NCBI RefSeq assembly: GCF_900113135.1
Contig: NZ_FOOH01000013.1
Span: 1 to 64,000 of the forward strand
Length of the DNA: 64,000 nt
Reading direction: 5' to 3'
DNA from: Salegentibacter agarivorans
Lineage (GTDB): Bacteria > Bacteroidota > Bacteroidia > Flavobacteriales > Flavobacteriaceae
In this document: positions 44,861 through 55,100 of the stretch, piece by piece
How the letters are laid out: the number at the start of each line of letters is the position of its first letter
How positions within the stretch are numbered: position 1 is the stretch's first letter
The notes under the pieces: model-generated
Seen by the model: the letters and a program-made list of their open reading frames with translations, nothing else
Told to the model about the DNA's origin: nothing
Database searches by the model: none
Translations under genes and position numbers: made by a program

Positions 44861-46087
44861 TCACATCTTCACTTCTTCAGCTTCTGAAGTAGTAAAAAGA
44901 TCGGTATTTTTAAGGTAGATTAAGCCTTTATCTTCTTTGTTTAAAATCCGTTTGGTTCTTAAGTAGCGATTGTAATTATATTCATCAAAATCTTCGGCTT
45001 CGGTATCAAAATTACTAATATGAACCTCGCCCATTGAATGAATAAACTTGTTATCACCAATCCACATTCCTACGTGAATTACGCGTTCTGAAGTAGAATC
45101 GGTGGCCGGTTTTCCAAAGAAAAGCAAGTCGCCTTTTTCAAGATTTTCAAAGTTTTTATCGGTATCTACTACATCTCCGGTATGAATTTGCTGCGATGCA
45201 TCACGCGGAATCACCATTCCGTTTAGAAAATATATGGTTTTAGTGTAACCGCTGCAATCTACTCCTTTAGGAGAAGTACCGCCCCATAAATAAGGTAATC
45301 CCATCAATTTATGTGCAGTAGCCACCAAATCTTCTTCAGTTTGATCTAAAGATGCCAGCCATTCTTTATAAGGCTGAGCGTAGGCTTTCTCTACAAAGGC
45401 TTTTTTCCCATTTGGATATTCTACCTTATAAAAATTATTTTGTTCGCTTATAAGCTCTAAAATGTTCCCAGCTACAAGATCTGAAACTGTTTGAGAGTCT
45501 GAATTTGCTTCGGAATAAGAATTACCCGTAGGCTCGGTAAAAATTAATTTTTCCTGAGATTTCCAATTAGCAAATTCTTCTTCAGTCATATTTTCAATTC
45601 CGCCGTAATCTACCCAGGCTAAATAACCTTCCGGAGTTTGAACAAAATACCAACTTCCTTCTTTTTTATAAACCTTAAGCGGCATTCCCAGGGTTGCCTG
45701 AGTTACCAATTGCGCCGAATGTTTTGGTTCATCTCTTAGATTTGCCACTGAAATTTTTACAACTCCACGAATCTTATCTTCCAAAGCTTCAGTATCTGGA
45801 AGTACCTGAATGCTATCGGTAAACTTGATATTTTCTGACTCTAGCTTTTCTTTTAAAGAATTTACCGCTTCAGGGTCATTAGATTCTCCTCTCAGAATAT
45901 AGGTTTCTCCATTTTTTTCGGCTGTAACTTCAAAGAGTGCAACCCGTCCATCTGGTGCGTAGTTTTCTTCTACTTCTACTATTTGGTTTTGAAGCGGATT
46001 TTCTTCTTTTTTCTCTTCTTTCTCATCGCAGGAAGCGAATAAGAAAAGCGTTAGTAAAAAGGGTAAATAAGGTTTTATTAAATTCAT
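44861..46087 (-). CDS. NlpC/P60 (C40) endopeptidase lipoprotein with SH3 domains
   Basis: A 408-residue lipoprotein (lipobox LFASC, Cys20) predicted to cut gamma-D-Glu-diamino-acid bonds in wall peptides. A BON-like N-terminal region is followed by two bacterial SH3 domains (~115-175 and ~190-245) and a C-terminal NlpC/P60 domain with catalytic C278 in GVDCSGYTK and H338 in VIHVGMWIGDNKFIHSMG. The start at 46087 gives a normal signal peptide. A 13-codon upstream extension to 46126 would bury it and is rejected. Its expected product, L-Ala-D-Glu, is the substrate of the epimerase encoded next upstream (114 nt). Confidence 0.9.
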   Translation of the reverse strand: MNLIKPYLPFLLTLFLFASCDEKEEKKEENPLQNQIVEVEENYAPDGRVALFEVTAEKNGETYILRGESNDPEAVNSLKEKLESENIKFTDSIQVLPDTEALEDKIRGVVKISVANLRDEPKHSAQLVTQATLGMPLKVYKKEGSWYFVQTPEGYLAWVDYGGIENMTEEEFANWKSQEKLIFTEPTGNSYSEANSDSQTVSDLVAGNILELISEQNNFYKVEYPNGKKAFVEKAYAQPYKEWLASLDQTEEDLVATAHKLMGLPYLWGGTSPKGVDCSGYTKTIYFLNGMVIPRDASQQIHTGDVVDTDKNFENLEKGDLLFFGKPATDSTSERVIHVGMWIGDNKFIHSMGEVHISNFDTEAEDFDEYNYNRYLRTKRILNKEDKGLIYLKNTDLFTTSEAEEVKM

Positions 46088-46113
46088 TATTTCAATTTTA
46101 GTTTCTTGTTTTC

Positions 46114-46130
46114 GCCACAAATTCACGAAT
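46114..46130. repeat. Single arm of the GCCAC(G/A)AATTCACGAAT repeat
   Basis: Reads GCCACAAATTCACGAAT, 16 of 17 bases identical to the outer arms of the element at 27860-28074, close to another palindrome. It is a solo remnant of that family. Confidence 0.55.
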
Positions 46131-46155
46131 GATTTTTACTTTTTGGGAAGCTTAG

Positions 46156-46189
46156 ATTCTGAAACGATCCCGAAGCTTCGGGACAGAAT
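46156..46189. repeat. Palindromic repeat centred on CCCGAAGCTTCGGG
   Basis: Arms ATTCTG/CAGAAT enclose the perfect CCCGAAGCTTCGGG (46169-46182). It lies between the epimerase and NlpC/P60 genes and forms a stable hairpin in the operon mRNA. It is related to the repeat at 29161-29193. Confidence 0.65.
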
Positions 46190-46201
46190 GACGTAATATT
46201 T

Positions 46202-47218
46202 CTATTTCTCATACAATTCAACCCCGGTGCCGTTTCTTTTAGGGAAATGTACTTTTTCGTCATAGACTTTTACGCCATCGGCGATATCATTTTTAATTAA
46301 AAGTCCGCCGTCCATATCTACATAATCCAAGAGCGGCAATAATTGTGCGATGGCTGAAATTCCCACGGTAGATTCGGTCATACAACCCACCATTACTTTT
46401 AAACCGAGTGATTTTCCCTTTAGAATCATTCTTTTTCCGGGCGTTAGTCCGCCGCATTTGGTAAGCTTAATGTTTATTCCGTGAAAATAGCCTGCGCACT
46501 TTTCAACATCGCTTTCTTCAATACAACTTTCATCGGCAATAAGTGGCAAAACCGATTCTTTATAAAGTTTTTCCATTCCCTCCCAATCATTGGCTTTTAA
46601 GGGCTGTTCCAAGAATTCAACATTTAATTCTTTTAAGGCTTTGGCATTTTCAATAGCCTGATCTACCGTCCAGGCGGCGTTAGCATCTACCCGGAAAATT
46701 GAATTTGTATGTTTCCGCAGTTCTCTAACAATAGCTACATCATCTTCGGTTCCGAGTTTAATCTTGTAAAGTGGCCACGGAAATTCTTTAATTTTCTGAA
46801 CCATCTTTTCTACAGAATCTATCCCGATAGTATAGTTGGTAAGCGGAATATTCTTTAAATCCAGCCCCCATAATTGATAAAGCGGTTGGCGATTTCTTTT
46901 TCCGTGGAGGTCATGCATAGCCATATCCAATGCACATAGCGCAAATGGATTTTCTTTTAAATGCGGATAGGTTAACTCCCATAATTCCTCAGGTTCCAGG
47001 AGAATATTTTCAGCAATTAAGTCTTCAATATTAAGAATATCGGCCTGCATTTTTTTAATCGTAACCCCGTAATAGGAAGTTGCTGTAGCTTCTCCATAAC
47101 CGGTAAACCCACGGTCGCTTAAGGAAACGATTAAAGTTGGCTGAACATCCCTGGAACCGTGACTTATGGTAAAGGTGTTTTTTAGTTCCAGGTTGTATGG
47201 ATGAAATTTTAGTTCCAT
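46202..47218 (-). CDS. L-Ala-D/L-Glu epimerase (enolase superfamily dipeptide epimerase)
   Basis: A 338-residue enolase-superfamily enzyme of the AEE/YcjG/YkfB type. It epimerises L-Ala-D-Glu to L-Ala-L-Glu so that murein peptide can be degraded as ordinary dipeptide. The first catalytic Lys lies in YKIKLGTED; metal ligands appear in FRVDANAAW, EQPL and ADESC; the second catalytic Lys is in INIKLTKCGGLTPG. It lies 12 nt after the sodium symporter gene and before the NlpC/P60 gene. Other dipeptide epimerases share this fold; the wall-recycling context favours the L-Ala-D-Glu substrate. Confidence 0.88.
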   Translation of the reverse strand: MELKFHPYNLELKNTFTISHGSRDVQPTLIVSLSDRGFTGYGEATATSYYGVTIKKMQADILNIEDLIAENILLEPEELWELTYPHLKENPFALCALDMAMHDLHGKRNRQPLYQLWGLDLKNIPLTNYTIGIDSVEKMVQKIKEFPWPLYKIKLGTEDDVAIVRELRKHTNSIFRVDANAAWTVDQAIENAKALKELNVEFLEQPLKANDWEGMEKLYKESVLPLIADESCIEESDVEKCAGYFHGINIKLTKCGGLTPGKRMILKGKSLGLKVMVGCMTESTVGISAIAQLLPLLDYVDMDGGLLIKNDIADGVKVYDEKVHFPKRNGTGVELYEK

Positions 47219-47230
47219 TTTCTTAAAAAT

Positions 47231-48688
47231 TTAGTCAATAGAAACCTCATCGGTTTTAGCTTTGTATAGGGCGAAAAGGCCTAACATGGTAATTGCGGCG
47301 TTGACCAACAAAATTTCAAAACCAAACTGATAGCCGTTTAACCAGGCTTCAGAATTGAAATCTAAAATTACTGAAATTACCGGTGATAAAATGCATACTA
47401 CGGGTACCCATTTATCCCTAACCGGATTTTTACTCAATAAACCATAAGCGAATAGCCCCAGAAGTGGTCCGTAAGTAAAGCCGGCAACTTTAAATACGGC
47501 GCTTACCACGCTGCTATCATTTAGCGAATTAAAAACTATAATTACAATAAACATTAATATGGTAAAGCCAATATGAACCAGTAACCTGGTCTTTTTCTGA
47601 TTTTTTTCCTTTTTCTGAATATCTAAAATATCAACACAAAACGAAGTGGTAAGTGCTGTTAATGCTGAATCTGCACTGGAAAATGCCGCGGCGGTAATTC
47701 CTAAGAGGAAAACAACACCGGCGAGAATTCCAAAGTGATTTAAAGCTAGTAACGGATAAAGATCATCTGTTCTTTCGGGAATGGCTATTCCCTGGTCCAT
47801 CGCGTATTTGTAAAGTAAAACTCCCAGGGCTAAAAACAATACAGTAGAGAAGAAAAATACGATAGAAAACCAAAAAATATTCTTTTGTGCTTCCCCTATA
47901 CTTTTACAGGTTAAATTTTTCTGCATCACATTTTGATCAAGTCCGTTCATGGCGATGGTAATAAATATTCCCGCCAGAAAACTCTTGAAAAATGCATTAT
48001 TAGAGCGCCAATTCCAGTCGAAAATCGTAGATTTTTCGCTGTTAGCCACCGTTGCGAATACATCGGTAAATTTAAGTCCCATATGGTCTACGATCATAAA
48101 AATACTGATCACCACAGCTAACAATAAGAAAGTGGTTTGTAGGGTATCTGTCCAAACAATGGTTTTAATTCCTCCTCGAAATGTATACAACCAGATTAAA
48201 GCAATGGTGATCATTACCGTTACCCAAAACGGAATTCCAAAAGCATCAAAAAAAGCGATTTGCAACACCAATGCCGCTAAAAATAATCGAAAAGAAGCAC
48301 CTATTGTTTGGGAAATAAGGAAAAACGAAGCCCCTGCATAATAGGAGTTTTGCCCGAAGCGATCTTTTAAATATTCATAAATTGAAATTAATTTCAATTT
48401 ATAGAACAACGGAATTAAAACAAGAGCAATCACCGCATATCCTACCATATTCCCCATCACAAATTGCAAATAGGTCCAGTTGGAATTACCGACTTCCCCG
48501 GGAACAGAGATAAACGTAACGCCAGAAAGGGTTGCGCCAACCATCCCATAGGCTACCAGGAACCAGGGCGATTGCCTGTTTGCGGTAAAAAAGGTATTGT
48601 TATCGGCTTGCCTTGAAGTAAAATGACTAATAGCCAGTAATAAAACAAAATAACCGGCGATTACTCCAAAAACGAGGATAGGGCTCAT
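47231..48688 (-). CDS. Sodium:solute symporter (SSS family)
   Basis: A 485-residue inner-membrane protein with about 13 TM helices. Family features are GATLSGVTFISVPG in TM2, TFRGGIKTIVWTDTLQ, and the AAAFSSADSALTALTTSF helix with Na+-site serines. Members of this group carry sugars, sialic acid, amino acids or related solutes with Na+. It lies 6 nt after the DigH-like glycosidase and 12 nt before the epimerase, so it may import disaccharide, MurNAc or Ala-Glu peptide (inference). The sequence alone does not settle the solute. Confidence 0.85.
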   Translation of the reverse strand: MSPILVFGVIAGYFVLLLAISHFTSRQADNNTFFTANRQSPWFLVAYGMVGATLSGVTFISVPGEVGNSNWTYLQFVMGNMVGYAVIALVLIPLFYKLKLISIYEYLKDRFGQNSYYAGASFFLISQTIGASFRLFLAALVLQIAFFDAFGIPFWVTVMITIALIWLYTFRGGIKTIVWTDTLQTTFLLLAVVISIFMIVDHMGLKFTDVFATVANSEKSTIFDWNWRSNNAFFKSFLAGIFITIAMNGLDQNVMQKNLTCKSIGEAQKNIFWFSIVFFFSTVLFLALGVLLYKYAMDQGIAIPERTDDLYPLLALNHFGILAGVVFLLGITAAAFSSADSALTALTTSFCVDILDIQKKEKNQKKTRLLVHIGFTILMFIVIIVFNSLNDSSVVSAVFKVAGFTYGPLLGLFAYGLLSKNPVRDKWVPVVCILSPVISVILDFNSEAWLNGYQFGFEILLVNAAITMLGLFALYKAKTDEVSID

Positions 48689-48694
48689 AAATGA

Positions 48695-50293
48695 TTAATT
48701 TATTTCAATTTCTATAAATTCGCTCTGATTACCGGTGCGATCTACAGATGTAATTCCAATTTTTTGAAGTTTAGTTTTCTTCCCTCCTACTTCTTTCTGC
48801 AAATCCTGACTTCTTTTTTCGGAATTTAAAATTTTATAATCCCAGTTTCCGGTTTCGTATTTAAAGTATAGCACCCATTTGTGAATATCTTCATCATTTT
48901 CAACTCCCCAGGTCATTTCAATCTTATCAAGATTTTCATTCACCGTGACATTTGGAATTTCCGGTGGGGTGTTATCTAACCAGGGACTTGGCGGAACCAG
49001 GGTTTTCTTTCTGTAAGGTCCTTCTTTTATAGCTTTTGCCAATTCCTTATTTTTCAACAAGGGACCTATACTCCAATGCACGGCCCCTTTGCTCTGCGGA
49101 AGCATTCCGCGGGTAATCATAATTTGATTGATCACTTCGGTAATATGCATTTCGTCACCTTCCCCACCAACATTCATTCCCGGCCATAAATGGCGTTGTT
49201 TGGTGTTTTCACTTTGCCACCAGCCCAATAATTCCGGAAAACTCTGCCCAAGCTGACTTATTTTCCAGTATAACTGTGGGGTGTAGTAATCTATCCAACC
49301 TTCGTTTAACCAAAGTTTAGCATCGGCATATAACTTATCATACTGGTCGTAACCCTGAACAGATTCAGGATATCCCGGGCGCCAAATCCCAAAAGGACTT
49401 AAGCCGAATTTTACATGGGGTTTTTCTGCTTTAATTTCCTCGTAAATTCTTTTGATAAAAACGTTAACGCTTTCTCTACGCCAATCGCCACGAGAAAGTT
49501 CCCCGCCAGCAGCCTGGTAGGCCCTCCAGCTCTTATCATCTGGGAAATCTTTGCCGTTATTATAAGAATCGTAGGGATAAAAATAATCGTCAAAATGAAT
49601 CCCGTCAACATCATAGCGCTTTACAATATCCATCACTACTGCCGAAGAACGATCTTGTGTTCCTTTTTGAGCAGGATCCATCCACCACATTCCATTTTCC
49701 AGTTCCACAACAAGACCAGGATTGGTTTTAATGACCGATTTTTCACTGATTTCTTTCCCGGTTGTATGATGAGCACGATAAGGATTTAACCAAACATGTA
49801 GCTCTAAACCGCGTTCATGAGCAGCATTAACCCAAAATTTAAGCGGGTCGTAATAAGGATCGGGAGCTTTTCCCTGTTCTCCGGTGAGATAATAAGACCA
49901 GGGCTCTATTTCACTGTCGTAAAGAGCATCGGCCTGCGGACGTACCTGGAATACTACTGCATTAAAATTGTGTTCTTCTAAAAAATCTAAAAGTTCAAGG
50001 GCTTCTTGTTGCTGTGCTGAAGTTGAAAGACCGGGTTTACTGGGCCAGTTGATATTGGCAACGGTGGCCACCCAGGCTGCCCGGAATTCTTCAATATTTT
50101 TTGGAGTATTTGGATCCCATTTAACCTCATCTTCTTCTGGAGTTGCTGGAGCTTCAATTTCCTCTGGGATTTCTTCAACAACCTCTTCAGGTTCAGGTTT
50201 TTCCTGTGGTTGAGGTTGAGGTGCATCTTTCGCAGTTTTACAGGAAAAGAAAAACATACATAGTACAAGGAGGCATAGAATGGATTTTTTCAT
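48695..50293 (-). CDS. GHL10-family glycosidase (DUF187; DigH/YngK-like), lipoprotein
   Basis: A 532-residue lipoprotein (lipobox FFFSC, Cys18) followed by a Pro/Glu-rich linker (~22-60), a GHL10 TIM barrel (~65-400) and an Fn3-like C-terminus. Barrel marks are FRAAWVATVANINWPSK, VVFQVRPQADALY, HVWLNPYRAHH, DGIHFDDYFYPY with likely catalytic acids, and WIDYYTPQLYWK. E. coli DigH (YddW) of this family cuts denuded murein glycan strands, the product left by amidases. That fits this locus, which encodes two amidases. It starts 81 nt after susD, beyond a hairpin, and 6 nt before the symporter. Confidence 0.88.
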   Translation of the reverse strand: MKKSILCLLVLCMFFFSCKTAKDAPQPQPQEKPEPEEVVEEIPEEIEAPATPEEDEVKWDPNTPKNIEEFRAAWVATVANINWPSKPGLSTSAQQQEALELLDFLEEHNFNAVVFQVRPQADALYDSEIEPWSYYLTGEQGKAPDPYYDPLKFWVNAAHERGLELHVWLNPYRAHHTTGKEISEKSVIKTNPGLVVELENGMWWMDPAQKGTQDRSSAVVMDIVKRYDVDGIHFDDYFYPYDSYNNGKDFPDDKSWRAYQAAGGELSRGDWRRESVNVFIKRIYEEIKAEKPHVKFGLSPFGIWRPGYPESVQGYDQYDKLYADAKLWLNEGWIDYYTPQLYWKISQLGQSFPELLGWWQSENTKQRHLWPGMNVGGEGDEMHITEVINQIMITRGMLPQSKGAVHWSIGPLLKNKELAKAIKEGPYRKKTLVPPSPWLDNTPPEIPNVTVNENLDKIEMTWGVENDEDIHKWVLYFKYETGNWDYKILNSEKRSQDLQKEVGGKKTKLQKIGITSVDRTGNQSEFIEIEIN

Positions 50294-50319
50294 AATTAGG
50301 GATTTGGAATAATTAAAGA

Positions 50320-50351
50320 AAAGTCCTTCAGAATTAATTCCGAAGGACTTT
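50320..50351 (-). terminator. Hairpin between susD and the GHL10 gene
   Basis: A 10-bp stem AAAGTCCTTC/GAAGGACTTT with GAATTAATTC pairing inside the loop; on the minus strand it is followed by CTTTAATTA. It probably terminates part of the susCD transcript, so SusCD would exceed the enzymes downstream. Confidence 0.65.
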
Positions 50352-50374
50352 CTAGCTAACTCATATTAAATATA

Positions 50375-52087
50375 TTACCAACCTGGGTTTTGTTCCAGTT
50401 CTACTCCCTGATCTCTATACAATGTAATTTGATCTAATGGAATAGGTTCAAGATAAACTCTGGGGTCGTCAAAAGTTCTTAAGGATTCTTCGGCTGAAGC
50501 TGGGATTAAATAACCTTCATCTCCTTCTGTTACTTCAAGGTTTTCAAGATCTGCATCAGGATAATTTGATTTGTCTATCCAGGCTCCACGATTGATATCC
50601 GGGTACTGAACCATATCTGTATATTCCAGTTTTTCCCAGCGCTTAAGATCGTCTAACCTAAATCCTTCAAATATCAACTCTACCCTTCTTTCTCTACGAA
50701 TTTCCCAAAGAATAGGAGCAACATCTGGATCTCTTTGGGGATCATCGTAAGTTTGGCCGTTAACGGCCGGCTGATCTCCAGAAACTTCAAGATGCGGAAT
50801 ATTAATTCCAGGTCTGTCTCTTAATACATTAATAGATTTGTCTAAATCTTCCTGGGTAAATGCTGCCCCGCCTACTGTAGAAAGCTCGTAAGCAGCTTCT
50901 GCATAATTAACAAGGATTTCTCCATAACGAATAATTGGTGCATCAGTAGGGTTTAAGTTAGAGTTTCCTCTAGGCTCATCTTTAATATCTTCATTTAAGA
51001 ATTTGTGAGCAGCATATCCTGTGGTAGAATAATTTGCATCTATACCATTAATTCTTAATTCATCTGAAACAAAAGTTTCATAAATTCTAGGGTCACGATT
51101 AGCCATTACGTTTTCTATACCTCTGTCTCCCTGATATTGATCAGAAATACCTATAGGTAATCCATCATCTGCTAAGTAAGCTTCAATTCCATCTTTAGAA
51201 ACACCTGTTTGAGGCTCCATGTTATTGTAACTATTTAGAGCGTGGGTTATCATACCCTCTTCATATTCTCTGTAAAGTAGAACTTCAGGGTTTCCTGAAA
51301 GATCTAAAGAATTGAAAACTTCTCTATAATTTCCTAATGAATAGTTGCCGGATTCAATAACCTGTTCAGCTGCCCATTTTGCTGCTTCCAGATATTCAGC
51401 GGCTTTTTCATTATTATTCTCATGGTATTTTTGCCAGGTTCCTTCATATAAGAAAACTCTTGACATAAAACCTAATACCACATCCCTGTCCACTTCAAGA
51501 CCATCATTCTCCACATTTTCTCTTACATTTTCTGCCGCAAACCGGAAATCTTCCAAAACCCGATCCATAACAAAGGTTCTATCATCACGTTTTTTATATA
51601 AAACCTCATCTTCATTTTCAGAAAGTTCTTCTTCATAATAAGGAACATCTCCAAAATCTTTTACAAGGTCATGATATTCTAAACCTCTAAAAAATCTACC
51701 AATACCTGTCCAGTGGTTAATGGCTTCTTCTTCCATATCTACCCCCTGTACACGATCTATAAAAATGTTTGCTTTACGCACCCAGGCAAAGGTCCACCCT
51801 CCACCGGAAGTTGGAACCTGAAGCGTAAACCTTGGTGGATTTGTAGGTGCAAAATCATCATTTAACGATTGTCCTGTAAAATATTTTCCCCAGGTATAAC
51901 CTGAGCCATACCCTGAAAAATATGCGGTATAAAATCCGTAAGCAAAGGTTTTCACATTCCCTTCACTGGACCAGTAAGTCTCGTCTACAAGGACATCCTG
52001 TGGAGGAGTATCCAGAAAATCTTTTTCACAACTTGCAACACCTACCGCAAGAAAGAAAAGAATGAATATTTTATTTGTTATTTTCAT
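50375..52087 (-). CDS. SusD/RagB-family lipoprotein (murein/amino-sugar locus)
   Basis: A 570-residue SusD homologue with lipobox GVASC, then EKDFLDTPPQDVL. TPR helices are in the middle and the C-terminal block is RRERRVELIFEGFRLDDLKRW...LEPIPLDQI...LEQNPGW. It pairs with the SusC encoded 19 nt upstream to take up oligosaccharides through the outer membrane. Neighbouring genes point to murein glycan strands or GlcNAc oligomers such as chitooligosaccharides. It shows no special similarity to the first SusD beyond family features. Confidence 0.94.
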   Translation of the reverse strand: MKITNKIFILFFLAVGVASCEKDFLDTPPQDVLVDETYWSSEGNVKTFAYGFYTAYFSGYGSGYTWGKYFTGQSLNDDFAPTNPPRFTLQVPTSGGGWTFAWVRKANIFIDRVQGVDMEEEAINHWTGIGRFFRGLEYHDLVKDFGDVPYYEEELSENEDEVLYKKRDDRTFVMDRVLEDFRFAAENVRENVENDGLEVDRDVVLGFMSRVFLYEGTWQKYHENNNEKAAEYLEAAKWAAEQVIESGNYSLGNYREVFNSLDLSGNPEVLLYREYEEGMITHALNSYNNMEPQTGVSKDGIEAYLADDGLPIGISDQYQGDRGIENVMANRDPRIYETFVSDELRINGIDANYSTTGYAAHKFLNEDIKDEPRGNSNLNPTDAPIIRYGEILVNYAEAAYELSTVGGAAFTQEDLDKSINVLRDRPGINIPHLEVSGDQPAVNGQTYDDPQRDPDVAPILWEIRRERRVELIFEGFRLDDLKRWEKLEYTDMVQYPDINRGAWIDKSNYPDADLENLEVTEGDEGYLIPASAEESLRTFDDPRVYLEPIPLDQITLYRDQGVELEQNPGW

Positions 52088-52106
52088 TTCAACTAAGTTT
52101 TTAAAA

Positions 52107-55100
52107 TTAAAGCGTTACCTGAACTCCAATAGAAAATGATCTTCTAAAAGGATATACACGGCCAAAAGTTGATGTATCATTTAAACCTGCTGTAGTATAA
52201 TCTACTTCTGGATCTACAGGTATCTGAGCTCCTGTAAATTCAAACAGGTTTTCACCACTTACATAAAGTCTAAATCTTTCTACCTCAAATTTTTCGGTTA
52301 GAGAAGTTGGAATGGTATACCCAAGGGTAATGTTCTTCATTCTCAAATAAGACATATCCAACAAATATTTAGATTGTGGTAAAAAGTTCATAGCGTTATT
52401 AGACTGTCCCTGGTCATTAGGTCTTGGATAATATGCATTTGGATTTTCTGGTGTCCAATAGTCTAACTGATGCTCATACCAGGCTTCTCCATAACGATAT
52501 CCCGGAATGAAAACTGGTCCATTAGCCCAGAAATCACGTTTTCCAACACCTTGCATAAACATATTAAAATCAAAACCTTTCCAGTTTGCTCCTAATTGTA
52601 ATCCATATTGGTATCGAGGTGTAGAATTACCAATTCTTTTCATATCCCCGCTATCACCTACTGTTCTAGAACCAAAATCTACAACGCCATCACCATTTAA
52701 ATCCTTGTATTTTATGTCACCGGGTCCATACTCAAACCAACCGTTTGTTTCAAAAATTTCCTGAGAAGGAATTCCATCAACTAAATTTCCATCTGAATCA
52801 AAATCGTCTTCGGTAAAAAATCTATCGGTTTCGTAACCCCAAATTTCTCCAAGCTCTTTACCTTCATAATAAGAATTAATTCCTTCGGTAGTATTGGCAA
52901 ATTTGGTTACTTTTTCAGTGAAATCGGTTAAATTTCCTTTTGCATTAATGCTAAGTCCGTTATCAAAAGTATGATTAAAATCAACTTCCAATTCCCAACC
53001 GCGGGTTTGGATTTCACCAAAATTCCTTATTGGAGCCGAAGTTCCAAATGAACTTGGTAAAGTTACACCGGCACTATGCATATCACTTATGGTACGCTCA
53101 TACCAGCTAAAACTTGCTCCTAATTTATCTTTAAAGAATCTGGCATCAAAACCAAGGTCTAAAGTAGTAACAGTTTCCCAAGTTAAATCTGCCGGTAATG
53201 CACCCGGTGTACCGGTAGCTAACTGGTTTTCACCATCTATTAACCATCCAGAATTATACGAAGACATTGTTCTGTAAATATTAGAAATTAATGCATTTTG
53301 ATTACCTACAGAACCATAAGAACCTCTTATTTTAAAGAACGATAAAGTAGGCTTTAAAGAATCCATAAAGTCTTCCTGGGTTACAATCCAACCGGCAGAC
53401 ATTGATGGGAAAAAAGCCCATTTTTCATCTGCAGAAAGCCTGGAAGAACCATCATATCTACCATTAAGATTTAAAAGATATTTATCTTTATATGAATAGT
53501 TTATACGAGCAAAAGCACCTAAAGTGGTCCAGTGTTCTCTGTCTCCACCTACAAACTGATCACCTGTAGCTAAGTCTAACTCTCCCTGTTCAGGATTTAA
53601 AAGGTCTCTTCTTTGAGAAGATTGAGCCCATAATTCAAATTCTTCAGCATCACCACCCACTGTAACTTCAAAATCGTGATCATCAGCTATATTAAGATCA
53701 TATGTGGCAAAAGCTTTTGCCGTATTCCTTCTACTCCAGGAAGAATTATAAACTACCCTGTCATAAGCAGGACTGGTGTAAGGTTCATAAACCAAATTTG
53801 GACCAGTAGCCCAGAAGTTATAAGCCGAAACAGAGCCTCCAACCTGGTGTTCATGTCTATCTACACCATCATGAGTATAATCAAAATTAATTGCCAGATT
53901 TTCTATTGGATTAATAGTAGTTCCTAAATTAATTCTGGTTAGTGCCCTGTTATTCTCGTTCATATTAGCTTGGGTAACTTCATTAATATGGCTTCTAAAA
54001 GGATTACCTTCATATGTTCCATATGGATAGTATGCCGGCCATCTGGTAGTATAATACCAGGCATCATAAGTTGCAGAGCCAAAAGCAAAAGGCTCTGTAG
54101 TTCTGGTATTTGTGTAAAGGACCTTAGCCCTTACATCCATCCAGTCAGTAATAGAAGTGTTAACACTTAAGTTAAGGTTATATCTTTCAAATTCATCAGG
54201 GTTTGTTTTATAAACACCTCCCTGTTCTAAATAACCCAAACCTACGTAGTAATTTGTTTTTTCACTACCTCCGGAAACTGACACATCATGTTTTTGTTGT
54301 GGAGCCCATTCTTTAACAAACATTTCCTCCGGGTTCCATGGTCGATAGAAAAATAATCTACCATCCCTAATTTCAAAATCACGTCCTTCTACCATTTCTG
54401 GTCCAAGATCCTGACCTCCATAATTAGTTTCCCAATCCCTCATTCTTTCAATAGCGGTATCATCTAAAAACATATTAACCAGTCCAAATGCATCCAAGGA
54501 AGGGATTCTTCTTCTCACCGCAGCAAAAGCCATTTCAGCTCCCTCAGCCGCAGGTGCTACCGTGGGTGTATTAGTTGGTGTAGACCAGGAAATGTTATTT
54601 GAGTAATTTACAGTTGGTGCCTGGCTTCTTCTACCATTTTTAGTAGTAATCAAAATAACCCCCCAGGCAGCTCGCGCTCCATAAATAGAAGTGGATGCCG
54701 CATCCTTTAAGACAGAAATATCTTCTATATCCTGTGGGTTAATAGATTGAAGGCTCGAAACCTCTACGTTATCTACTAAAATTAGAGGTTGAGCTCCACC
54801 ACCACCGGGACTTAAGGTTCCTACATTACCACGTAGTCTAATGGTTGGGTTCTGACCTATTTGACCCGTTGGAGCAGTAATTGTAACCCCGGGGCTTGCA
54901 CCCTGCAATCCTCGTGCAACATCTGTAATTGGTCTTGAATCTAAAACCTCTGCATCTACAGTAGAGATTGCGCTTGTTACATTACTTCGTTTTTGACTAC
55001 CATAACCAACTACTACAACCTCATCGAGGCCTTCGGTATCGGTTTGCATAGTAATGCTAAAGTTAGTTTGATCTTCTACGGTAATTTTTTGTTCTTGAAA

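Noticed and set aside
46088-46126. 13-codon N-terminal extension of the NlpC/P60 lipoprotein
   Set aside because: It would bury the lipoprotein signal; the ATG at 46087 gives a normal signal peptide.
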